A stretch of 21,765 nt of DNA from Prevotellaceae bacterium (lineage in GTDB: Bacteria; Bacteroidota; Bacteroidia; Bacteroidales; UBA932): assembly GCA_031278495.1 (NCBI GenBank), contig JAITKG010000157.1:1-21765 (forward strand), in the 5' to 3' direction. The notes below the pieces were generated by a model. The model searched no databases, had not been told where the DNA came from, and saw only the letters and a program-made list of their open reading frames with translations. Made by a program: the position numbers and the translations under genes. Position 1 is the first letter of the stretch, and the number at the start of each line of letters is the position of its first letter. This document shows positions 1-6,124 of this stretch, in pieces.

Positions 1-1156
1 CAAGCCATTTTTGCAGGAGGGCGGCAAGTTCTTTTCCGGTAGTATAGCTTGCTGCGCCGCCTTGCGCTATCAGGTCGCCGGCTTCGCGGAAACGTTGGTA
101 GTTGGGACCAAAAACCACAGGTATGCCGTACACCGCCGCTTCCAACGTGTTGTGTATGCCTGCGCCGAACCCGCCGCCAATATACGCCACCGTGCCATAG
201 CGGTACACGGACGATAACATCCCAATGGTGTCCAACACCAGCACACGGTGAACAAAGTTATCCTGTTTTTCGTTTCCCGTTTCCTGTTCCCCGTTTCCCA
301 TTGAATACCTTGTTACCCCAAACGGTGCAAAACGCCTGGCGATAGCTGCCAAATGTTCTTCGTGGATTTCGTGCGGCACGATCACTAATTTGGCATTGGC
401 GGGTAATACGGCGAAAGCGGCGGCGAGTTTTTCTTCATCGGCAGGCCATGTGCTGCCGGCAATAATGGTTGGTTGTCCGGCGGAAAATTTTTCTACCGCC
501 GGTAATTTTTCCGGCGTTTGCGCCAGCTTCCACACGCGGTCGAAACGCGTGTCGCCGGTAACGAATACATTTGTGATACCAATGGAAGCAAGCAGTTCTT
601 TGGAAGCGTTGTTTTGCACAAACAAGTAACGGCAGGCGTGCAACATCTTCCGGAAAAATCCGCCGTACCACTGGAAAAATGCCTGCGACGGACGGAATAT
701 CGCCGACGCCACATATACCGGAACAGCCTGTTTTTTCAAGGCACGTAAGAGATTGTGCCAAAAATCGTATTTTATAAAAATCACGATTTTGGGTTTCACC
801 ATCGTTACGAACCGGCGGGCATTGCGGGGCGTATCCAACGGCAAGTAAAGCGTCCAATCGGCGCCGGTATAATTTTTCCGGATTTCATAGCCCGAGGGAG
901 AAAAGAAAGTCAGTAAAATTTTGTGTGCCGGAAATTGATTCCGGTAGGCTTCCATCAGCGGACGACCCTGTTCAAACTCGCCCAGCGACGAACAGTGAAA
1001 CCATGCAATCGGCGCGTCATCCTGCCCAATGATTTTCCACTGTTTGTATCCGTGTTTACGTCCGCGCCGGAATAAATTAGCTTTTTTATTCAACGGCGAT
1101 ACCACCAGTATTATCAACGAATAAAGGTAGACGCCTATATTGTATAACCAACACAT
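1..1156 (-). CDS. waaA: 3-deoxy-D-manno-octulosonic acid (Kdo) transferase, partial
   Basis: Transfers Kdo from CMP-Kdo to the lipid A precursor at the inner face of the cytoplasmic membrane. I translated the minus strand by hand: an open frame starts at ATG 1156-1154 and runs off the left edge after about 385 codons. Family members have roughly 410-425 residues, so only the C-terminus is missing. A hydrophobic N-terminal anchor (WLYNIGVYLYSLIILVV) is followed by SSLGEFEQGRPL with the conserved acceptor-side Glu, TFFSPSGYE, KYDFWHN, TGDTRFDRV, AGSTWP, PHEIHEEH and the CMP-Kdo-binding stretch GGGFGAGIHNTLEAA...GPNYQRFREA. Residues about 285-297 (GNGEQETGNEK) are encoded by a 7-bp repeat array in a variable loop. 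The gene is divergent from rfbA. Family assignment is very secure. Confidence 0.95.
   Translation of the reverse strand, partial: MCWLYNIGVYLYSLIILVVSPLNKKANLFRRGRKHGYKQWKIIGQDDAPIAWFHCSSLGEFEQGRPLMEAYRNQFPAHKILLTFFSPSGYEIRKNYTGADWTLYLPLDTPRNARRFVTMVKPKIVIFIKYDFWHNLLRALKKQAVPVYVASAIFRPSQAFFQWYGGFFRKMLHACRYLFVQNNASKELLASIGITNVFVTGDTRFDRVWKLAQTPEKLPAVEKFSAGQPTIIAGSTWPADEEKLAAAFAVLPANAKLVIVPHEIHEEHLAAIARRFAPFGVTRYSMGNGEQETGNEKQDNFVHRVLVLDTIGMLSSVYRYGTVAYIGGGFGAGIHNTLEAAVYGIPVVFGPNYQRFREAGDLIAQGGAASYTTGKELAALLQKWL
271..298. repeat. Heptanucleotide repeat inside waaA
   Basis: Four consecutive 7-bp words on the plus strand: cgtttcc at 271-277, cgtttcc at 278-284, tgttccc at 285-291 and cgtttcc at 292-298. 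They are read in frame as a hydrophilic loop of the Kdo transferase, between the PHE motif and the LDTIGML segment. The words resemble those at 17084-17111. Confidence 0.8.
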
Positions 1157-1180
1157 TTTAATCTTGCCGGAATTTTTTTG

Positions 1181-1188
1181 CAAAGCTA
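1181..1188 (-). promoter_or_regulatory. Predicted waaA promoter, -7 element
   Basis: The minus strand reads TAGCTTTG, matching the Bacteroidota TAnnTTTG -7 consensus, about 25 nt upstream of the waaA ATG. No convincing TTTG -33 element is visible at the expected distance. Confidence 0.5.
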
Positions 1189-1195
1189 ATAAAAT

Positions 1196-1225
1196 TTTGC
1201 GACTGCGTATTTTTTCTTAACTTTG
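1196..1225 (+). promoter_or_regulatory. Predicted rfbA promoter
   Basis: TTTG at 1196-1199, an 18-nt spacer and TAACTTTG at 1218-1225 fit the Bacteroidota sigma-ABfr-type consensus. The element lies 35 nt upstream of the rfbA ATG. Confidence 0.7.
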
Positions 1226-1260
1226 TTCATTATTAAAAACTTTTCAGTTTACCTAAAATC

Positions 1261-2130
1261 ATGAAAGGACTCATTTTAGCAGGCGGCGTCGCTACCCGTT
1301 TATTTCCTTCGTCGAAAGCTATTTCCAAACAAATTATGCCGGTATATGACAAGCCGATGATTTATTATCCGCTTTCTACGCTAATGTTGGCGGGCATCCG
1401 GGAAGTGTTGATTATTTCTACGCCGCGCGATTTGCCGTTATTCCGTGAATTGCTCGGAACAGGCGAAAGTCTGGGAATGAAGTTTGCTTACCAGATACAG
1501 GAAAAACCAAACGGATTAGCCGAAGCGTTTATTGTCGGCGAAAAGTTTTTGAACGGCGAAGGCGGCGCGCTGGTTTTGGGGGATAATATTTTTTATGGGC
1601 AAGGTTTCTCGTCAATGCTTGCCCGCGCCGCCAGGAGCGTGCAAAGAAAAGGCGCATGTATATTCGGTTATTATGTGAAAGACCCGCGTGCGTACGGCGT
1701 GGTAGAATTTGATAAAACGAATAAAGTCGTTTCGCTGGAAGAAAAGCCGGCGCAACCAAAATCAAATTATGCCATTCCCGGATTGTATTTTTATGATAAC
1801 ACCGTATGCGAAAAGGCGCGCCAATTGAAGCCTTCGGCACGGGGCGAACTGGAAATTACCGACCTGAATAAAGTATACCTCCGCGAAGGCGCCCTCACGG
1901 TAGAACTTTTCGGGCGCGGCTTTGCATGGCTGGATACCGGCAGCGCCGACAATATGCTGGACGCCGCCAATTATGTAGCGACTGTCCAGAACCGGCAGGG
2001 TTTTTATATTGCGTGCATCGAAGAAATCGCGTGGCGCAACGGATGGATTGATGCAACGCAACTGCGCGACTTGGGTGCGGCGATGAATAAAACCGCATAC
2101 GGTCAATATTTATTGGAGTTAGCAGGTTAA
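1261..2130 (+). CDS. rfbA: Glucose-1-phosphate thymidylyltransferase
   Basis: Couples glucose-1-phosphate and dTTP to dTDP-glucose, the first step of the dTDP-L-rhamnose/6-deoxyhexose pathway in the cytoplasm. The 289-residue length is typical of RmlA. Visible landmarks are the N-terminal nucleotide-binding loop (residues 6-13), SKQIMPVYDKPMIYYPLS (22-39), QEKPNGLAEAF (80-90), LGDNIFYG (106-113), VVSLEEKPAQPKSNYAIPGLYFYD and AWLDTGSADNML. The loop is unusual: it reads GGVATR where GGxGTR is usual, so the fourth residue is Ala instead of Gly. The rfbC start follows 6 nt after the stop, so the two are co-transcribed. The start is supported by the promoter just upstream and by the canonical N-terminus. 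Confidence 0.96.
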   Translation: MKGLILAGGVATRLFPSSKAISKQIMPVYDKPMIYYPLSTLMLAGIREVLIISTPRDLPLFRELLGTGESLGMKFAYQIQEKPNGLAEAFIVGEKFLNGEGGALVLGDNIFYGQGFSSMLARAARSVQRKGACIFGYYVKDPRAYGVVEFDKTNKVVSLEEKPAQPKSNYAIPGLYFYDNTVCEKARQLKPSARGELEITDLNKVYLREGALTVELFGRGFAWLDTGSADNMLDAANYVATVQNRQGFYIACIEEIAWRNGWIDATQLRDLGAAMNKTAYGQYLLELAG

Positions 2131-2136
2131 ATAAAC

Positions 2137-2679
2137 ATGGATTTTCAAGAAACAAACATTAAGGGCGTGTGGATTATTACGCCAAAAGTATTTGCCGATG
2201 CACGCGGTTATTTTATGGAATCATTCCGGCAGGATGCGTTTGAAAAACATATCGGGCGTATCACCTTTGTGCAGGACAACGAGTCGCGGTCGTCGTATGG
2301 CGTGCTGCGCGGGCTGCATTACCAGTTGCCGCCGTTTGAGCAAAGCAAGCTCGTGCGGGTGGTGCAGGGAACGGTGTGGGATGTGGCGGTAGATATTCGC
2401 CGCAATTCCCCGACATTTGGAAAGTATGTAGCGGTCGAACTGAGCGCGGAAAATAAACGGCAGTTATTTCTACCGCACGGCATGGCGCACGGTTTTGTGG
2501 TATTGAGCGAAACGGCGGTCTTTACCTACAAAGTCGATAATTACTATGCCCCGCAAGCCGAACGCAGCATCCGCTTCAACGACCCTGCCATTGGTATTGA
2601 TTGGCCCGTGCCGGCTGATAAACTGATATTGTCCGAGCGGGATAAAATTACGCCGTTTTTTAAGGATATAAATTTTTGA
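2137..2679 (+). CDS. rfbC: dTDP-4-dehydrorhamnose 3,5-epimerase
   Basis: Epimerises C3 and C5 of dTDP-4-keto-6-deoxyglucose. The 180-residue cupin protein has the standard RmlC length. Recognisable segments are the substrate-binding run QDNESRSSYGVLRGLHYQ containing the catalytic-type His of GLHYQ, KLVRVVQGTVWDVAVDIR, the core LFLPHGMAHGF, and the Tyr-containing YKVDNYYAPQAER followed by RFNDPAIGIDWP. It lies 6 nt after rfbA and is followed 24 nt later by a strong terminator, so rfbA-rfbC forms a two-gene transcription unit. The usual partner rfbD (dTDP-4-dehydrorhamnose reductase) is not found anywhere in the window. Confidence 0.96.
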   Translation: MDFQETNIKGVWIITPKVFADARGYFMESFRQDAFEKHIGRITFVQDNESRSSYGVLRGLHYQLPPFEQSKLVRVVQGTVWDVAVDIRRNSPTFGKYVAVELSAENKRQLFLPHGMAHGFVVLSETAVFTYKVDNYYAPQAERSIRFNDPAIGIDWPVPADKLILSERDKITPFFKDINF

Positions 2680-2702
2680 ACGCAGCAGCGCAATTAAAGG
2701 GG

Positions 2703-2737
2703 ACGCTAACAGGGCTGAAAACCCTGTTAGCGTTTTT
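2703..2737 (+). terminator. Intrinsic terminator after rfbC
   Basis: A 12-bp perfect stem (acgctaacaggg with ccctgttagcgt), a 7-nt loop ctgaaaa and a T-run at 2733-2737. It lies 24 nt beyond the rfbC stop. Confidence 0.9.
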
Positions 2738-2738
2738 A

Positions 2739-2766
2739 ATTCGGGCTTCGGGACATCGGACTTCGG
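2739..2766. repeat. Heptanucleotide word array
   Basis: Four consecutive 7-bp words: attcggg, cttcggg, then acatcgg and acttcgg, with no base inserted between them. It starts directly after the T-run of the rfbC terminator. Confidence 0.75.
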
Positions 2767-2800
2767 AAGTACAAAACCGGACTTTTAGAGAAACAAAGCC

Positions 2801-2828
2801 AATTCATAATTTATAACTCATAATTACA
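2801..2828. repeat. Heptanucleotide word array (AATTCAT type)
   Basis: Four 7-bp words: aattcat and aatttat, then aactcat and aattaca. The same word type recurs at 16975-16995 and at 19284-19304. Confidence 0.75.
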
Positions 2829-2926
2829 TGCAGCGTTTTTTCCTCTTTTTGCATCTTATCAAATATCCAGACAAGAGGCATTCGGTTTTTTGGGTTTTTA
2901 ACACTCCGGCGTCTTTTTCCCGCAAC

Positions 2927-2989
2927 GGACAACTTTTTTCGCAGGGTGAACAACTTTTTTTGCATGAGGAACAACTTTTTTTGCATGCA
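2927..2989. repeat. Three tandem 21-bp units
   Basis: Exact 21-bp periodicity, each unit being three 7-bp words: a GAACAAC-type word (2927, 2948, 2969), a T-tract (2934, 2955, 2976) and a GCATGAG-type word (2941, 2962, 2983). Units 2 and 3 are nearly identical, and unit 1 differs at several positions. No indels separate the units. Confidence 0.85.
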
Positions 2990-3033
2990 AAAAAACAATT
3001 TTGTATTACAATTAAAATAATTCACCAATTAAG

Positions 3034-3105
3034 AAGGGTGAAAGGAGAAGGGGGCTGGCGCACCAGTAACTTTTCCCCTTCACCCTTTCCCCCTTTCCCC
3101 TTTGG
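3034..3105. repeat. Inverted-repeat element A (word arms, GC core)
   Basis: Left arm of purine words (aagggtg, aaaggag, aaggggg at 3034-3054), a self-complementary hairpin core CTGGCGCACCAG at 3055-3066, then a right arm of pyrimidine words at 3071-3105 that is the reverse complement in type (for example ccccttc at 3075-3081 facing gaagggg). RNA from either strand could fold into a nested hairpin. Confidence 0.7.
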
Positions 3106-3142
3106 GCTTGCAATGACGATGCGTCAATTTGAAATGTACCCC

Positions 3143-3175
3143 TTTCCATTTTCCACTAAAAATTGTGTAACTTTG
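3143..3175 (+). promoter_or_regulatory. Predicted rfbB operon promoter
   Basis: TAACTTTG at 3168-3175 matches the -7 consensus and lies 23 nt upstream of the rfbB ATG. TTTC at 3143-3146, 21 nt upstream, is a weak match to the -33 TTTG. Confidence 0.6.
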
Positions 3176-3198
3176 CAATGCAAAAATAAAACACTGCA

Positions 3199-4230
3199 AT
3201 GAAAAATATCTTAATTACCGGCGGCGCCGGGTTTATCGGTTCGCATGTAGTACGGTTATTTACCAGCAAGTATCCCGGCGCTACGATTGTAAATATGGAT
3301 AACCTGACGTATGCAGGCAACCTCGAAAACCTGCGCGACGTGGAAAAGTGCGCCAACTACCGTTTTGTGAAGGCAGATATTTGCGACTATGAAGAGGTAA
3401 AAAAAATCATGGCGGATTTTGCCATTACCGGCATTATCCATCTGGCGGCGGAATCGCATGTAGACCGGTCGATTACCGACCCGTTTATTTTTGCAAAGAC
3501 CAATGTTATCGGAACGCTCACCCTGCTGCAAGCCGCCAAAGAACAATGGAAGGATGATTACAACGGACGCCTTTTTTACCATGTTTCCACCGACGAAGTA
3601 TATGGCTCGCTGGAACACGGCGGTTTTTTTGTAGAAACAACCCCATACGACCCGAAGTCGCCCTATTCCGCTTCCAAAGCCGGCTCCGACCACTTTGTGC
3701 GGGCGTTTTACAATACCTACAAACTGCCGGTGGTCATCAGCAACTGCTCGAATAACTACGGTCCTTACCAGTTTCCCGAAAAATTGATACCGCTATTTAT
3801 TAACAATATCCGGCACAATAAACCGCTGCCGGTATATGGCAAGGGCGAGAACGTACGCGACTGGCTGTTTGTAGAAGACCATGCGCGTGCCATTGATGTG
3901 ATCTTCCACAAAGGAAAAATCGGCGGCACCTATAATGTCGGCGGTTTCAACGAATGGAAAAATATTGATTTGATAAAGGTGATGATAAAAATCGTCGACC
4001 GCCTGTTAGGACGCCCCGAAGGCGCTTCGGAAAAATTGATTACTTACGTTACCGACCGCGCCGGACATGACCTGCGCTATGCCATTGATTCCTCCAAACT
4101 GAAAAATGAACTGGGCTGGGAACCTTCATTGCAATTTGAAGAAGGACTGGAAAAAACCGTGAAATGGTACTTGGATAACCAGGAATGGTTGGATAAGATT
4201 ACGCAAATTAAGGCGGATTACGCAGATTAA
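3199..4230 (+). CDS. rfbB: dTDP-glucose 4,6-dehydratase
   Basis: NAD-dependent short-chain dehydrogenase/reductase that turns dTDP-glucose into dTDP-4-keto-6-deoxyglucose, the step between RfbA and RfbC. The 343-residue protein shows the dinucleotide-binding GGAGFIGSH (8-16), HLAAESHVDRSI (81-92), the catalytic TDEVYG (131-136) and YSASK (Y156, K160), SNCSNNYGPYQFPEKLIPLFI and VRDWLFVEDHA. The start is the first ATG after the promoter and gives the canonical MKNILITGG. The last residues (QIKADYAD) come from a repeated gcaaatta/gcggatta/gcagatta pattern at 4203-4229 and do not look like the usual family tail. The gene leads a dense run, with the next start 3 nt after its stop. Confidence 0.96.
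   Translation: MKNILITGGAGFIGSHVVRLFTSKYPGATIVNMDNLTYAGNLENLRDVEKCANYRFVKADICDYEEVKKIMADFAITGIIHLAAESHVDRSITDPFIFAKTNVIGTLTLLQAAKEQWKDDYNGRLFYHVSTDEVYGSLEHGGFFVETTPYDPKSPYSASKAGSDHFVRAFYNTYKLPVVISNCSNNYGPYQFPEKLIPLFINNIRHNKPLPVYGKGENVRDWLFVEDHARAIDVIFHKGKIGGTYNVGGFNEWKNIDLIKVMIKIVDRLLGRPEGASEKLITYVTDRAGHDLRYAIDSSKLKNELGWEPSLQFEEGLEKTVKWYLDNQEWLDKITQIKADYAD
4203..4230. repeat. Degenerate 9-10 bp repeat forming the rfbB 3' end
   Basis: gcaaatta at 4203, gcggatta at 4213 and gcagatta at 4222, the last running into the stop codon. It encodes the final residues of RfbB. Confidence 0.55.
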
Positions 4231-4233
4231 ACG

Positions 4234-4632
4234 ATGACAGAATTGCTATATAAAGAGGAAAGTTATGCTATTATCGGTGCATGCATGAAAGTTCATGCTA
4301 CATTAGGTAGCGGTTTTTTGGAAGCTGTTTATCAGGAAGCATTGTCTAAAGAATGTCGGAAACAAGCTATTCCATTTAAAGAGCAGGAAAAGTTGAAGAT
4401 TTATTATGAAGGAGCAACACTAAACAAATTTTATAAAGCGGATTTTGTTTGTTATGATAAAATTATTGTGGAAATAAAGTCCACAGCAGTATTACTGCCC
4501 ATTCACCGTAACCAGTTGCTGAATTATTTATCGGCTACAGGTTTTGCATTGGGACTTATAATGAATTTTGGAACCATATCATTAACTTTTAAGCGAATTA
4601 TCCATTCATGTAATTCGCTAAAATCAGTGTAA
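4234..4632 (+). CDS. GxxExxY family protein (PD-(D/E)XK-like fold)
   Basis: A 132-residue protein carrying the family signature GSGFLEAVY (26-34), preceded by KVHATLG, and a nuclease-like stretch KADFVCYDKIIVEIKS, where the D and the E-x-K resemble a PD-(D/E)XK active site. The family is widespread in Bacteroidota with no established biochemical role, so a nuclease fold is family knowledge and activity is unproven. It is inserted between rfbB (3-nt gap) and ugd (6-nt gap) and is visibly richer in A+T than both, which suggests it was acquired separately from the sugar genes. Full length and intact. Confidence 0.88.
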   Translation: MTELLYKEESYAIIGACMKVHATLGSGFLEAVYQEALSKECRKQAIPFKEQEKLKIYYEGATLNKFYKADFVCYDKIIVEIKSTAVLLPIHRNQLLNYLSATGFALGLIMNFGTISLTFKRIIHSCNSLKSV

Positions 4633-4638
4633 TTTAAT

Positions 4639-5973
4639 ATGAAAATAACGATTGTTGGAACAGGATATGTAGGATTGGTTACCGGCGCATGTTTTGCGGA
4701 AATGGGTACGCATGTGCATTGCATAGACATTGACGCGAAGAAAATAGCCGGGTTGAACAAGGGCATTATCCCTATCTACGAGCCGGGACTGGAGAATTTA
4801 GTGCATAAAAATACCGCAGCCGGACGGTTGAAATTCGGCACGGATTTAACGGCGGTAATTGACGACAGCGACATTGTATTTAGCGCCGTCGGCACGCCGC
4901 CCGGCGAAAACGGTAGCGCCGATTTGAAATATGTATTGGACGTCGCCCGCACGGTAGGGCGTTCCATTAACAAATATGTAGCGTTTGTTACCAAAAGCAC
5001 CGTGCCGGTAGGGACGGCGGAACGGGTGCGTAAAACCATCTGCGAAGAATTGCAAAAACGCCGCGTGGAAATACCGTTCGATGTAGCTTCCAACCCTGAA
5101 TTTCTAAAGGAAGGCGCAGCTATCGACGATTTCATGCGCCCCGACCGGATTGTAGTCGGCGTGGATAGCGATAAAGCGAAAGCCTTGATTGAACAGCTCT
5201 ACAAGCCCTTTACACTGAACGGGCACCCGGTTATTTTCATGGATATTGCGTCTGCCGAAATGACGAAATACGCCGCCAATGCCATGCTGGCTACACGGAT
5301 CAGCTTTATGAACGATATTGCCAATTTATGCGAATGCGTAGGGGCGAATGTGCACGAAGTCCGCAAAGGGATTGGCAGCGATCCGCGCATCGGCGCGAAA
5401 TTTTTGTATCCGGGCTGCGGATATGGCGGCTCCTGTTTTCCGAAAGACGTCAAGGCATTGATAAAAACGGCGGCGGAACATCATTATGAAATGCGCGTGT
5501 TGCAAGCGGTCGAAGAAGTGAATGACCGGCAGAAAGAAATCCTGTACCATAAATTAGAAAAGCGGTTCAACGGCGAACTGGAAGGAAAAACCATTGCCCT
5601 GTGGGGCTTGTCCTTCAAGCCGCAAACCGACGATATGCGTGAAGCGCCCTCGCTGGCGCTGATTGAAAAACTGCTGGCGGCAGGTTGTACCGTGAAAACA
5701 TACGACCCGGTAGCCATGCCGGAAGCAAAGCGGATATTAGGCGGCAGGGTAGGTTACGCTAAAGATATTTACGAAACGGCGAAGCAAGCCGACGCCATAC
5801 TGTTGGTCACCGAATGGAAAGAATTCCGCCTGCCCGACTGGAACGCTATTAAGGACGCCATGAGAACGCCTGTGGTGCTTGACGGTCGTAATATTTACGA
5901 TGGCGACGAATTGCAGCGCACAGGGTTCGAGTATTACGGGCTGGGCAACGGCGGTTACGGACAGCGAATGTAA
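4639..5973 (+). CDS. ugd: UDP-glucose 6-dehydrogenase
   Basis: Oxidises UDP-glucose to UDP-glucuronate with two NAD+ in the cytoplasm, providing the substrate for the decarboxylase encoded downstream. The 444 residues fit the family. Visible motifs are the N-terminal Rossmann GTGYVGLVTGACFAE (7-21), YEPGLENLV (47-55), TKSTVPVGTAE (118-128), SNPEFLKEG with the active-site-type Glu (151-159), the catalytic Cys266 in GYGGSCFPKD, and the C-terminal UDP-binding domain with LWGLSFKPQTDDMREAPS. It is followed directly by a remnant of another gene (5972-6121) and then by uxs. Confidence 0.97.
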   Translation: MKITIVGTGYVGLVTGACFAEMGTHVHCIDIDAKKIAGLNKGIIPIYEPGLENLVHKNTAAGRLKFGTDLTAVIDDSDIVFSAVGTPPGENGSADLKYVLDVARTVGRSINKYVAFVTKSTVPVGTAERVRKTICEELQKRRVEIPFDVASNPEFLKEGAAIDDFMRPDRIVVGVDSDKAKALIEQLYKPFTLNGHPVIFMDIASAEMTKYAANAMLATRISFMNDIANLCECVGANVHEVRKGIGSDPRIGAKFLYPGCGYGGSCFPKDVKALIKTAAEHHYEMRVLQAVEEVNDRQKEILYHKLEKRFNGELEGKTIALWGLSFKPQTDDMREAPSLALIEKLLAAGCTVKTYDPVAMPEAKRILGGRVGYAKDIYETAKQADAILLVTEWKEFRLPDWNAIKDAMRTPVVLDGRNIYDGDELQRTGFEYYGLGNGGYGQRM

Positions 5974-6121
5974 CGGAACAATAGCGTGGTTAAACTTTAT
6001 AAAATACAGTGGTTATATTACCAACAAAATATTGATACAAATGAAAGGGACATATAATGAAATTGGAAAACTGGCAGGATACATGTTGATTTATCCTGAA
6101 AAATTTAGAGTAAAAATATAA
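5972..6121 (+). pseudogene. Remnant of a four-helix-bundle (23S rRNA IVP-type) protein gene
   Basis: The frame across this stretch reads NGTIAWLNFIKYSGYIT, then YNEIGKLAGYMLIYPEKF, and stops at 6119-6121. From family knowledge this strongly resembles the C-terminal half of Bacteroidota four-helix-bundle proteins (S23/IVP type), which end in a segment like xEIGKLLGYMINNPEKF. The N-terminal half is absent: homology begins exactly at the ugd stop codon, and the upstream frame is out-of-frame ugd sequence. It is most likely a truncated relic left after an insertion/deletion beside ugd. A short translated peptide starting at ATG 6041 is possible but unsupported. Confidence 0.65.
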
Positions 6122-6124
6122 CCT

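Larger units (their letters stand above)
2680..3198. other. Repeat-rich spacer between rfbC and rfbB
   Basis: 519 bp without a convincing gene. In order it holds the rfbC terminator, two arrays of four 7-bp words (2739-2766, built on xxxTCGG; 2801-2828, built on AATTCAT-like words), a 21-bp-period tandem repeat (2927-2989), an inverted-repeat element with core CTGGCGCACCAG (3034-3105) and the rfbB promoter. Open frames here, such as 2828-3202 plus and 2804-3028 minus, are low-complexity translations of the repeats. No trace of rfbD could be seen. Confidence 0.8.

Noticed and set aside
435..857. 140-codon minus-strand open frame within waaA
   Set aside because: It is a frame-shifted shadow of waaA, whose true frame carries all Kdo transferase motifs.
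2680..3198. Decayed rfbD gene
   Set aside because: No RmlD motif (GxxGQLG, YGSTK, YxxxK) could be read in any frame of the spacer.
2828..3202. Open frame of 124 codons on the plus strand ahead of rfbB
   Set aside because: It is a translation of the 21-bp tandem repeat and the purine/pyrimidine element, with runs such as FSPSPFPPFPFG. It overlaps the rfbB start and promoter, has no recognisable domain, and the opposite strand is equally open.
5879..6121. 80-codon open frame overlapping the end of ugd as an intact gene
   Set aside because: Its first 30 codons are out-of-frame ugd sequence. Only the part from 5972 looks like a protein family, and it lacks the N-terminal half, so it is reported as a remnant.
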